Part shown: in pieces, positions 1 to 5,802 of the stretch
Layout of the letters: every line of letters begins with the position of its first letter
Position numbering within the stretch: position 1 is the stretch's first letter
NCBI GenBank assembly: GCA_035513275.1
Contig: DATKCJ010000161.1
Location: forward strand, 1-10,359
DNA: 10,359 nt
Source of the DNA: DATKCJ01 sp035513275
GTDB lineage: Bacteria; Verrucomicrobiota; Verrucomicrobiia; Opitutales; Opitutaceae
Direction of reading: 5' to 3'
Position numbers and translations under genes: made by a program
The notes under the pieces: generated by a model
Told to the model about the DNA's origin: nothing
Seen by the model: the letters and a program-made list of their open reading frames with translations, nothing else
Database searches by the model: none

Positions 1-1
1 A

Positions 2-27
2 ACCCGTCCTCGGAGAGGTCGGGCTAC
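2..27 (-). repeat. GTAG-headed REP-like hairpin, type A (one arm of a BIME cut by the window edge)
   Basis: Read on the minus strand this is GTAG, then CCCG, a mismatch, CCTC, loop TCC, GAGG, a mismatch, CGGG: an imperfect 21-nt hairpin directly behind the tetranucleotide. It matches 5803-5828 at 25 of 26 positions (26 of 27 if the next base is included). At that second site the element is paired with an inverted partner, so the partner of this copy probably lies just left of the window. Confidence 0.75.
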
Positions 28-93
28 CGGCGCTGCTGCGCCCGGCTCCCGACTTCAAGGGGCAACAGTGCTGAGCATTGGCACGCCCCGGTT

Positions 94-122
94 TTGACAC
101 ACGCCTGCCCGCAGCTTCCAAT
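94..122 (+). promoter_or_regulatory. Possible sigma-70-type promoter abutting the hotdog gene start
   Basis: A perfect -35 hexamer TTGACA lies at 94-99. After a 17-nt spacer comes TCCAAT at 117-122, which matches TATAAT at four of six positions. Transcription would begin near 129, which is the A of the chosen ATG, so the mRNA could be leaderless; this fits the lack of a Shine-Dalgarno. A chance match is quite possible because the -10 is weak. Confidence 0.3.
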
Positions 123-128
123 CCACCG

Positions 129-584
129 ATGGCCTTCCCGACCGCCAAGGAACTCACGGATTACCTGCACGCGCACATTCCGCTTTCGCGCGCGATGAAG
201 GCCGAGGTTGTGGCATGCGACGGCGAGTCCGCCGTGCTGCACGCACCGCTCGCGCCGAACATCAATCATCGCAAAACGGTGTTCGGTGGCAGCGCCTCGG
301 CGCTCGCGCTTCTCGCAGGATGGACGTTGCTTCACGCGCGGCTCACAGCCGAGGGGCGGCACGCGCGGCTCGTGATCCAGGAGCACACGATACACTTCCG
401 GCGTCCGCTGGAAGCGGCGTTCACCGCCCGCTGTGAGATGCCGGCCGGCGGCGCATGGGAGCGTTTCCTAGGCGGACTCGAGCGGAAGGCCGCGGGACGA
501 ATCACACTCAAAGTCGTCCTTCGCTGCGGCGATGTGGATGCAGCCTTCTTCGAGGGCGAGTATGTCGCCCTCGACGGACGCTAG
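129..584 (+). CDS. Stand-alone hotdog protein, YiiD C-terminal / MadB-like (putative malonyl-ACP decarboxylase or thioesterase)
   Basis: The 151-residue product is a single hotdog domain of the type found at the C-terminus of E. coli YiiD (MadA) and as the free protein MadB. In proteobacteria these proteins decarboxylate malonyl-ACP to acetyl-ACP, which primes fatty acid synthesis; older annotation calls them putative thioesterases. Seen here: an N-terminal helix ending IPLSRAM, then APLAPNINHRKTVFGGS at about residues 39-55, whose Asn44/Asn46 and Gly-Gly sit where the family's active site lies. The hotdog helix ALALLAGWTLLHARL and a final strand FEGEYVAL follow. There is no GNAT domain, so it resembles MadB rather than MadA. 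I chose the ATG at 129. An in-frame TTG at 78 would add 17 residues of non-family sequence and lie across a promoter-like TTGACA. No Shine-Dalgarno is visible. Family assignment is firm; the exact reaction is inferred. Confidence 0.85.
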   Translation: MAFPTAKELTDYLHAHIPLSRAMKAEVVACDGESAVLHAPLAPNINHRKTVFGGSASALALLAGWTLLHARLTAEGRHARLVIQEHTIHFRRPLEAAFTARCEMPAGGAWERFLGGLERKAAGRITLKVVLRCGDVDAAFFEGEYVALDGR

Positions 585-1945
585 TTGGCGGGTGTGTCGC
601 GCGAAGCGGCGAGCTTTCGCGCGATCTCGCCCTCGAGGTAGAGCGTCTGCGTGGGGAATGCGAACGACAGGCCGCGCGCGAGCACGGCGCGCATCATCTT
701 CAGGTTGATTCGCTCCCGGACCTCGAGCGCTGCGGCAAACTCGTTCGTCTTCGCGTAATAGACCACGAAGATGTCGAGCGATGAGGAGCCAAACGCATTG
801 AAGCGCACGATCTGCTGCTCCGACTGGTCGATTCCCTCGTCCTCCTTGAGCAGTTTGCGCAGGTCCTCAAGGATCGCCTCCATCTGCCCGGGCTCTGTCT
901 CGTAGGTGACGCCGAGTGTCTGCTCGATCCGGCGGCGCGAGATCGCGGAGAAATTCTCGATGACCTCGTTCGCCATCATCTTATTCGGGATCGTCACGAG
1001 GGTCTTTTCGCGGGTGCGCATGCGCGTGGAGCGCAGGCCAACCTCCTCGATCGTCCCTGTGAAATTATTGATCTTCACGAAGTCGCCGACCCGCATCGGT
1101 CGATCCGTCGCCACGACGACCGAGCCGAAGAAATTCGCGAGCGAATCCTGCGCCGCGAGTGCGACCGCGAGGCCGCCGATACCGAGTCCCGCAAGGAGCG
1201 AGCCGACAGAGTAGCCAAGGTTTTGAACGATCAGGATGACGCCGATGATTATGAAAAAGAAACGCGCGGTTTTCTTCAGGAGCGGTGCGAAGGTCGCGAT
1301 CCCGAGTTCCTTCTCCTTCGCCATCTCGGTGAGCACGTCGCCAACAACGTCGATGGCGCGCATGAACCCCCAGAACACCACCACCAGGATTCCTGCCTTG
1401 AAGGCGAGGAGCACGAAGCGATCAATCTCGGGCGGCAGCTCGAGGATTGTGATCGAGAGGAACACGCCCAACACCAGCACTACCGCCGACGCCGGCCCCT
1501 TGACTGCAGTGACGATTCGGTCGCCGAACCGGTTCGACGTCCACTTCGTCAAGCGGTGAAGGAACGCAAAGATGACAGTGATGACAAACTTCCGCAGCAC
1601 AACGGCTACAAGAAGGATGAGGAACGATGCGATGACCCTGCCGGCGGCGTTGTCGCCGATCCGCAGGAGGAGCACGTCCGTGGTCCACTTCAGCCCGCGC
1701 TCCATCGTGGATTGCTGCGTGAGCTCCGGCACGGGGGCGGGTGGAGCCTGCTCGGCGACGACGACGGTTGCGGCTGCGGTCGTCGTGTTATCGGCCGCCG
1801 GCGCCGGTGCAGCCGCTGCGGCTGACTCGGGCGCGGCGGTATCCGCGGCTGGTTTCGAGGCGTCGGTTTCCTGGGCGCGCATCGCCGGCAGGGCGAGCAC
1901 GAGCATCAACAGCACGAGGAGTCGCGTGAAAAGGCGTGGTTTCAC
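581..1945 (-). CDS. MscS-family mechanosensitive ion channel with signal peptide
   Basis: The 454-residue inner-membrane channel should open under membrane tension to release solutes on osmotic downshift. A signal peptide (KPRLFTR, a Leu-rich core, cleavage near AMRA|Q at residue 24) is followed by an Ala/Pro/Thr-rich periplasmic stretch (about 25-80). Hydrophobic segments follow at about 104-129, 151-169, 176-196 and 226-244, then the pore helix at about 246-272, with GLGIGGLAVALAAQDSLANF matching the Gly/Ala-packed TM3 of MscS. The beta domain (RPMRVGDFVKI, GTIEEVGLRSTRMRT, IPN) and alpha/beta C-terminal domain are complete. It is longer than E. coli MscS (286) and shorter than MscK-type channels. 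I chose the GTG at 1945 because it gives a textbook signal peptide; the frame also opens at a TTG at 2005, adding 20 unlikely residues. The stop overlaps the convergent hotdog gene's stop. Confidence 0.92.
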   Translation of the reverse strand: MKPRLFTRLLVLLMLVLALPAMRAQETDASKPAADTAAPESAAAAAPAPAADNTTTAAATVVVAEQAPPAPVPELTQQSTMERGLKWTTDVLLLRIGDNAAGRVIASFLILLVAVVLRKFVITVIFAFLHRLTKWTSNRFGDRIVTAVKGPASAVVLVLGVFLSITILELPPEIDRFVLLAFKAGILVVVFWGFMRAIDVVGDVLTEMAKEKELGIATFAPLLKKTARFFFIIIGVILIVQNLGYSVGSLLAGLGIGGLAVALAAQDSLANFFGSVVVATDRPMRVGDFVKINNFTGTIEEVGLRSTRMRTREKTLVTIPNKMMANEVIENFSAISRRRIEQTLGVTYETEPGQMEAILEDLRKLLKEDEGIDQSEQQIVRFNAFGSSSLDIFVVYYAKTNEFAAALEVRERINLKMMRAVLARGLSFAFPTQTLYLEGEIARKLAASRDTPAN

Positions 1946-2006
1946 CCGTCCGTGAAAACTCGTGCACCGCGCGGATGTCAAAGGATTAGGGTGGTGGGAA
2001 GACAAA

Positions 2007-2031
2007 GGCGGTTGGGGGCAACCGCCGCTAC
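2007..2031 (-). repeat. GTAG-headed REP-like hairpin, mscS/terC gap, copy 1
   Basis: On the minus strand GTAG (2031-2028) and one C are followed by a perfect 8-bp stem, GGCGGTTG with CAACCGCC, around a four-base CCCC loop. It lies in the divergent gap between the channel gene and the TerC gene. Confidence 0.7.
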
Positions 2032-2040
2032 TGTGCGGAT

Positions 2041-2063
2041 GCAGGCAGGGATGCCCGCGCTAC
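2041..2063 (-). repeat. GTAG-headed REP-like hairpin, mscS/terC gap, copy 2
   Basis: On the minus strand GTAG (2063-2060) and one C are followed by GCGGGCA, loop TCCC, then TGCCTGC: a 7-bp stem with one G-T wobble. It is in the same orientation as the hairpin nine bases away at 2007-2031 but differs in sequence. It shares the head GTAGCGCGGG with the element at 9047. Confidence 0.65.
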
Positions 2064-2141
2064 CCCCGGATGTTTCGATGAAATGCCACGTGTGCTTGAT
2101 GTCGGGCGCAGGCTGCAGCACCGTTTCCGGTTACTTCAATC

Positions 2142-3092
2142 ATGGAGGCACTACCACTCTGGGCATGGGCGGCATTCATCGGGTTCGTCATCGCGATGCT
2201 CGCGCTCGATCTCGGCGTGTTCAATCGCAAGAGCCATGTGATCAAGACGCGCGAGGCCCTCGGTTGGGTGGCCGTATGGGTGACGCTGGCGCTCGCCTTC
2301 AACGTGCTGATCTACTTCTGGCGCGGACGGCAGCCGGCCCTGGAGTTTCTGACCGGCTACGTGATCGAGCTCTGCCTGAGCGTGGACAACGTCTTCGTGT
2401 TCATCGTCATCTTCGGCTACTTCAAGGTGCCCGCGCAGTTCCAGCACCGCGTGCTCTTCTGGGGAATCGTAGGCGCCGCGGTGATGCGCGCTCTTTTCAT
2501 CGTCGCCGGCATCGTGTTGATCAACCGCTTCGAGTGGGTGATCGCGATCTTCGGCGCATTCCTCGTCTACACGGGCATCAAGCTCGCGATGCCGAAGAAG
2601 GAGGACATCCATCCCGAGAACAACCCGATCGTCCGCATCTTCCGGCGATTCTTCCCGGTGTCGGCCAAATACGAGGGCGGAAAATTCTTCACCGTTGAGA
2701 ACGGCCGGAAGATGGCGACGCCGCTCTTCATCGTGCTGCTCGTGATCGAGAGCACGGACGTGGCCTTCGCGCTCGACTCGATCCCCGCGATCCTCGCGAT
2801 CACGAAGGATCCGTTCATTGTTTTTACTTCGAACATCTTTGCGATCCTCGGCCTGCGCTCGATGTATTTTGCGCTCGCCGGCGTGATGCAGCTCTTCCGC
2901 TTCCTCAACATCGGGCTCGCGGTGATCCTCGTGTTCATCGGCGTGAAGATGCTGCTCGCCTACTTCATGCACTTCCACCTGGAGATCACGCACTCTCTCG
3001 CGTTCATCGGCACGGTGCTCACGCTCTCGGTGGTGCTCTCGCTGCTGATTCCGGTGAAGGATGACAAGACGCCGGCACCGCCGACGGAGTGA
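2142..3092 (+). CDS. TerC/Alx-family integral membrane protein (probable Mn2+/metal exporter)
   Basis: The 316-residue polytopic protein is close in length to E. coli Alx (321). The TerC fold is clear: paired acidic signatures ELCLSVDNVFVF (about 76-87; Glu76, Asp82) and IESTDVAFALDSIPAILAI (about 202-220; Glu203, Asp206, Asp212) lie in membrane helices and are the presumed metal site. About nine hydrophobic segments can be seen, with a charged cytoplasmic loop at about 151-190 (PKKEDIHPENNP). Family members such as Alx and the Bacillus TerC proteins export Mn2+, and some were first linked to tellurite resistance; a metal-export role here is by homology. The ATG at 2142 gives the family-typical N-terminus, although no good Shine-Dalgarno precedes it. 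No tellurite gene cluster is nearby. I could not find the yybP-ykoY Mn2+ riboswitch motifs in the leader. Confidence 0.93.
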   Translation: MEALPLWAWAAFIGFVIAMLALDLGVFNRKSHVIKTREALGWVAVWVTLALAFNVLIYFWRGRQPALEFLTGYVIELCLSVDNVFVFIVIFGYFKVPAQFQHRVLFWGIVGAAVMRALFIVAGIVLINRFEWVIAIFGAFLVYTGIKLAMPKKEDIHPENNPIVRIFRRFFPVSAKYEGGKFFTVENGRKMATPLFIVLLVIESTDVAFALDSIPAILAITKDPFIVFTSNIFAILGLRSMYFALAGVMQLFRFLNIGLAVILVFIGVKMLLAYFMHFHLEITHSLAFIGTVLTLSVVLSLLIPVKDDKTPAPPTE

Positions 3093-3104
3093 GCGGGTTT
3101 GCAT

Positions 3105-3154
3105 GTAGGAGCCCGCTTCCGCCGTCGCCGAGGCTATGGCGGACACGTGCGGGC
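3105..3154 (+). repeat. GTAG-headed REP-like element, type D, with long nested loop
   Basis: GTAG at 3105-3108, then GA, then outer arms GCCCGC (3111-3116) and GCGGGC (3149-3154). Inside them is a second hairpin, TCCGCC (3118-3123) with GGCGGA (3138-3143). The same head and arms recur inverted at 3240-3262 with only an AT loop. It begins 13 bp after the TerC stop and may affect the mRNA 3' end. Confidence 0.65.
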
Positions 3155-3170
3155 GATTTTCGTGTCTTGT

Positions 3171-3194
3171 GTAGCCCGCTCCGTGAGGAGCGGG
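3171..3194 (+). repeat. GTAG-headed REP-like hairpin, type B
   Basis: GTAG at 3171-3174 is followed directly by a perfect 8-bp stem, CCCGCTCC with GGAGCGGG, and a GTGA loop. Its distal arm and tail (GAGCGGGAC and a purine-rich run) match the minus-strand element at 5838-5856. Confidence 0.75.
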
Positions 3195-3198
3195 ACAA

Positions 3199-3225
3199 GG
3201 GCGCGTTAGGGACAACGCGCCCCAC
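3199..3225 (-). repeat. Hairpin repeat with 9-bp perfect stem (GTGG-headed)
   Basis: The arms GGGCGCGTT (3199-3207) and AACGCGCCC (3214-3222) are perfect complements around a 6-nt loop. On the minus strand GTGG precedes the stem, a possible variant of the GTAG head. It sits between two other hairpin elements in the convergent terC/hsp20 gap. Confidence 0.6.
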
Positions 3226-3239
3226 CTCGGATGCAGACC

Positions 3240-3262
3240 ATCGCCCGCATGCGGGCTCCTAG
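3240..3262 (-). repeat. REP-like element, type D, short-loop copy (CTAG head)
   Basis: The minus strand reads CTAGGAGCCCGC, AT, GCGGGCGAT. The first 12 bases match those of the plus-strand element at 3105 at 11 of 12 positions, so the whole 3105-3262 block is bounded by an inverted repeat. The core GCCCGCATGCGGGC (3243-3256) is a perfect palindrome. Confidence 0.6.
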
Positions 3263-3307
3263 AAAAACAAAAGCAGGGCCGCAGCGCTCCCCGCGCCACG
3301 GCCCCGC
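3263..3307 (-). terminator. Rho-independent terminator of the hsp20 operon
   Basis: On the minus strand the stem GCGGGGCCG (3307-3299) pairs with CGGCCCTGC (3281-3273) at eight of nine positions, with one G-T wobble. A T-rich run, TTTTGTTTTT, follows at 3272-3263. It lies about 27 bp after the second hsp20 stop. A smaller perfect hairpin, GGTTCCT/AGGAACC at 3311-3328, lies between the stop and this terminator. Confidence 0.75.
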
Positions 3308-3333
3308 TCCGGTTCCTCGCAAGGAACCGCGTA

Positions 3334-3735
3334 TTAACCGACCTGAATCTTGCGCGGCTTGACGGCCTCGGCCTTCGGCAGCGTCACGCGGAGAACGCCG
3401 TCCTTAAGCTCGGCGCGCACGCGCTCCGAGTTGAACGTGTTGTCGTGGCGCAGCGTGAGCGCGAAGTCCGCAGTGCGGATTTCGCGGTAGAGCGGAGTCC
3501 AGCCATCGGGCTTCTTCCACTCGCGACGCGCGACGATCGAGATCTCGCCCTTCTCGAGCGAGAGCTCGAGACCTTCCTTGGTAACGCCGGGCACGAAGAC
3601 TTGGAGATCGTAGGCCTCTTCAGTCTCTTGGACGCGGTAGAACGGCGTGACCGTTCCGGTCGTCGAGACCTCGGACCGGCCCGCGGGAACTTCACCGCGC
3701 GAGCGGCGCGGCAGCAATGTGTTTAGAACAGACAT
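3334..3735 (-). CDS. Hsp20-family small heat shock protein (second gene of operon)
   Basis: The 133-residue cytoplasmic holdase chaperone should bind unfolding proteins and hand them to DnaK/ClpB. The N-terminal arm (about 1-30) is short. The alpha-crystallin domain runs from YRVQETEEAYDLQVFVPGV to DGVLRVTLPKAE and has the hallmark GVLxVxLPK strand. The C-terminus ends PRKIQVG, whose I-x-V is the anchor used for oligomer assembly. The domain carries an aromatic, charged insert (REWKKPDGWTPLYREI) typical of the more divergent class of bacterial Hsp20s. The ATG at 3735 has a clear ribosome site, AGGAG seven bases upstream; the open frame extends to 3789 but that part is not credible. The gene starts 40 bp after the upstream hsp20 stop, so the two are probably cotranscribed. 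Confidence 0.95.
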   Translation of the reverse strand: MSVLNTLLPRRSRGEVPAGRSEVSTTGTVTPFYRVQETEEAYDLQVFVPGVTKEGLELSLEKGEISIVARREWKKPDGWTPLYREIRTADFALTLRHDNTFNSERVRAELKDGVLRVTLPKAEAVKPRKIQVG

Positions 3736-3775
3736 GATGGTTCTCCTGTTTGGATGGATTGTTGAGGGAGCTCCC

Positions 3776-4234
3776 TTACTTGACCTCAATGGAGATCTTG
3801 CGGGGCTTGGCCTCCTCGCGCTTCGGGAGAGTCACGGTGAGGACGCCGTTCTCGTAGGTCGCCGCGACCTTGTCGGCCTGGACGGCCTCGGGAATCGCGA
3901 GCGAGCGGGTGAACTCGAGGGTTTCCCCGGCCTCACCGTTGGCGCCTGACACGACGCGCTTGCCGGAAATGGTGAGGTAGCCCTCGACCATCTCGACATT
4001 GATCTCGGAGCGATCGACGCCCGGCAGCTCGGCACGAACGAAGTGGTTGTCGGCATCCTCAAACAGGTCGACCGCGAAGTGATCGAGGTCGCCCGCGTTC
4101 GAGAACACTGCGAAGTCCGACACGGCCGATGTGAAAAGGCGGTCGAGCTCGCGCTCAAATGACGACCACGGACTCGCACCGCGCACGAGCGGCGTGAGGG
4201 TCGTCCTCGGGTAGTTGTATCTTACGATGGTCAT
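3776..4234 (-). CDS. Hsp20-family small heat shock protein (first gene of operon)
   Basis: This 152-residue sHsp has the classical class A layout. The N-terminal arm is MTIVRYNYPRTTLTPLVRG followed by a SSFERELDRLF amphipathic segment. The alpha-crystallin domain follows, with FVRAELPGVDRSEINVEMVEGYLTISGKR and ENGVLTVTLPKRE. The tail is KPRKISIEVK, with the I-x-I anchor. Start ATG at 4234 is preceded by AGGA about nine bases upstream. The frame stays open far upstream (to 5110) only because GC-rich antisense DNA lacks stops. It is clearly diverged from the downstream hsp20, so the two may form a cooperating pair as IbpA and IbpB do. I found no CIRCE operator or convincing sigma-32 promoter upstream. 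Confidence 0.95.
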   Translation of the reverse strand: MTIVRYNYPRTTLTPLVRGASPWSSFERELDRLFTSAVSDFAVFSNAGDLDHFAVDLFEDADNHFVRAELPGVDRSEINVEMVEGYLTISGKRVVSGANGEAGETLEFTRSLAIPEAVQADKVAATYENGVLTVTLPKREEAKPRKISIEVK

Positions 4235-4606
4235 GGTGGTTTTCCTACTTGTTGTGATTGGCGCCTCCCAAAGCGGCGCGTCACTGAGATTGCATAACCG
4301 GTGCCGCGGGCCGGCCGCATGCTTCCCGGTGATTTTCAGGGGTTTGGATTTCGGCAGCGATCGATGCGATGTGCCACCTGCGCCAGAGCTGCACGCGCTG
4401 TGGGCCACGATTTCCCAAAAATGTGTCGCGGGTGACTGCCGTGCGCGCCGGCCGGTAAACTGCTGGTCTCTCTGGGTGGTGCCTTCGCTTGCGAAAGCTG
4501 TGGTCGTCGCAAGCGACGACCCTACAAACCGCCGCAAACCGGAAGTTGCGTGGGCATGACAACCTTGGGGGTTGTCAGCCCTCCGACGCGCGCCGAGCAT
4601 CGCGCG
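4235..4606. other. Divergent intergenic region, hsp20 operon / aminotransferase
   Basis: This 372-bp gap carries the promoters of both flanking transcripts, but I cannot place them with confidence. It contains the twin hairpins at 4482-4525. There is also a weak 5-bp inverted repeat, GCGCC/GGCGC, at about 4261-4279 in the hsp20 5' leader. There is no inverted TTAGCACTC (CIRCE), and only a poor heat-shock-like TGAAA at about 4332. Part of the right end (4556-4606) could be coding if the aminotransferase starts at an earlier ATG. Confidence 0.5.
4482..4525 (-). repeat. GTAG-headed REP-like hairpin with second hairpin behind it
   Basis: On the minus strand GTAG (4525-4522) is followed directly by GGTCGTCGC, TT, GCGACGACC, a perfect 9-bp palindrome arm pair (4521-4502). 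Four bases later comes a second hairpin, CTTTCGC/GCGAAGG (4497-4482), with one G-T wobble. Both have a CGC-TT/AA-GCG centre, suggesting they are related units. Confidence 0.7.
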
Positions 4607-5761
4607 ATGGGCTCCCCGATATTTGACCGCGTGGTCGACCGCACAGGCACTGGCAGCGAGAAGTGGGAACGCTTCGCCGGTCGCGACGTGCTGCCGATGT
4701 GGGTGGCCGATACGGATTTCGAAACAGCGCCGGTCGTCGTCGAGGCCCTCGAGCGGCGGGCGCGGCACGGCGTCTTCGGCTACACGGTGCCGGATCAATC
4801 TGCGCGCGACGCGGTGGTTGCGCACTGCGCGGCGCGCTACAACTGGAAGATTGATCCGGGTTGGATCCTCTTTTTCACAGGCGTAAACAAAATCACAGCG
4901 GCCGCCGTGCGCGCGCTCACAGAGCCGGGCGATTCGATCTTGGTGTGCACGCCCGTCTATCCGCCGCTGCATCTCGCGCCGGCAGGCGCCGGCCGCAAGC
5001 TCGTCGCCGTGCCGCTGCTGCGCGATGCGGAGTATCGCTACACGATCGACTTCGATGCGCTCGATCGCGAAGCGGCGACAGCCCGCATGCTCATTCTCTG
5101 CAGCCCGCACAACCCGGTCGGCCGCGTATGGTCACCGGAGGAGTTGCAGCGTGTCGCCGAGATCGCGAACCGCCATAACCTGCTGGTCCTCTCCGACGAG
5201 ATTTTTGCCGATCTCACGCTCGACGGCCGCGCGCACACGCCGTTCACGACCGTCGCGGGCGTCGACTCGCGCCGCGTGGTCACCGGCATGTCGGCGAGCA
5301 AGACGTTCAACCTCGCCGGGCTCGGTTGCGCGTTTGCCATCATCCCCGATGCCGACGCGAAGCGCAGGATGAAGTCGATGCTGCGCACAGTCACGGCGCC
5401 CGATCTCAACGCATTTGCCTACGTCGGCATGCAGGCCGCCCTCAACCACGGCGAGCCGTGGCGCCGCGATCTCGTCGCCTACCTCGCCGCAAACCGCGAT
5501 GCGCTCGCCGCCGCGCTCACGCGCGATGTGCCCGAGGTGCGGATGACCGCGGTCGAGGCGACGTTTCTCGCGTGGCTCGATGTGACGGCGCTCGGGCTCG
5601 AGGATCCGCACGCGTTTTTCGTGAACGCCGGGATCGGACTCTCCGACGGGCGCGACTTTCTGGGGCCCGGACACGTGCGGCTGAATTTCGGCTGCCCGCG
5701 CGTGACGCTCGACGAGGGCATCCGCCGCTTCACGGCTGCGGTGCGGTCGCTGCGTGTCTGA
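4607..5761 (+). CDS. MalY/PatB-family PLP-dependent aminotransferase (putative cystathionine beta-lyase)
   Basis: The 384-residue fold-type I enzyme is close to MalY (390) and PatB (387). It probably cleaves C-S bonds of cystathionine or cysteine conjugates, or transaminates; the substrate cannot be read from sequence. Motifs in order: FDRVVDRTGTGSEKWE at the N-terminus; MWVADTDF, the family signature; HGVFGYT; Tyr118 in TPVYPPL; CSPHNPVGRVW with Asn169; SDEIFADL with Asp197, which holds the PLP pyridine N; SASKTFNLAGL with the Schiff-base Lys232; and VRLNFGCPR with Arg365, which binds the substrate carboxylate. All catalytic residues are present. I chose the ATG at 4607 because family proteins begin a few residues before FDxxVDR. 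The ATG at 4556 (17 residues earlier, with GGAAG ten bases upstream) and the GTG at 4550 are alternatives. No methionine or cysteine gene lies beside it. Confidence 0.92.
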   Translation: MGSPIFDRVVDRTGTGSEKWERFAGRDVLPMWVADTDFETAPVVVEALERRARHGVFGYTVPDQSARDAVVAHCAARYNWKIDPGWILFFTGVNKITAAAVRALTEPGDSILVCTPVYPPLHLAPAGAGRKLVAVPLLRDAEYRYTIDFDALDREAATARMLILCSPHNPVGRVWSPEELQRVAEIANRHNLLVLSDEIFADLTLDGRAHTPFTTVAGVDSRRVVTGMSASKTFNLAGLGCAFAIIPDADAKRRMKSMLRTVTAPDLNAFAYVGMQAALNHGEPWRRDLVAYLAANRDALAAALTRDVPEVRMTAVEATFLAWLDVTALGLEDPHAFFVNAGIGLSDGRDFLGPGHVRLNFGCPRVTLDEGIRRFTAAVRSLRV

Positions 5762-5767
5762 GATCAG

Positions 5768-5792
5768 GTAGCCCGCGATCTCCGAGCGCGGG
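5768..5792 (+). repeat. GTAG-headed REP-like hairpin, type A (left half of a BIME-like pair)
   Basis: GTAG at 5768 is followed by CCCGCG, a mismatch, TC, loop TCC, GA, a mismatch partner, CGCGGG: a 21-nt imperfect hairpin. It begins 7 bp after the aminotransferase stop and faces its inverted partner across nine bases. Confidence 0.8.
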
Positions 5793-5802
5793 TTCGTGAG
5801 TG

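Noticed and set aside
78..128. TTG-initiated extension of the hotdog gene
   Set aside because: The added 17 residues do not belong to the family, and the region carries a promoter-like TTGACA.
1946..2005. TTG-initiated extension of the MscS gene
   Set aside because: It would bury a good signal peptide behind 20 polar residues. The GTG at 1945 gives a normal N-terminus.
1990..2120. Possible cobalamin riboswitch (GGGAA followed by CCGCTACTGTG) upstream of terC
   Set aside because: The CCGCTAC and the following CCGCGCTAC are the ends of two GTAG-headed hairpins. No B12 box (GCCAGGAGACCTGCC-like) follows, and TerC is not a usual cobalamin-controlled gene.
2005..2141. yybP-ykoY Mn2+ riboswitch expected before a TerC gene
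   Set aside because: I could not find its conserved GGGGAGUA and GACC-type motifs in the leader. A covariance model search would be decisive.
3105..3262. CRISPR array or insertion sequence
   Set aside because: The hairpins differ in sequence, have no regular spacers, and no transposase or cas gene is present.
2151..3299. 382-codon open frame antisense to terC
   Set aside because: It has a Glu/His/Arg-rich composition with no domain, fully mirrors the well-supported TerC gene, and reads through the repeat block.
4235..4480. CIRCE element or sigma-32 promoter for the hsp20 operon
   Set aside because: There is no TTAGCACTC inverted repeat. The one TGAAA near 4332 lacks a CCCCAT-like partner at the right spacing.
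4235..5110. Long N-terminal extension of the first hsp20 (frame open to 5110)
   Set aside because: The extension is antisense to the aminotransferase and rich in Arg/His as expected of shadow translation. The ATG at 4234 has a ribosome site and gives the normal family length.
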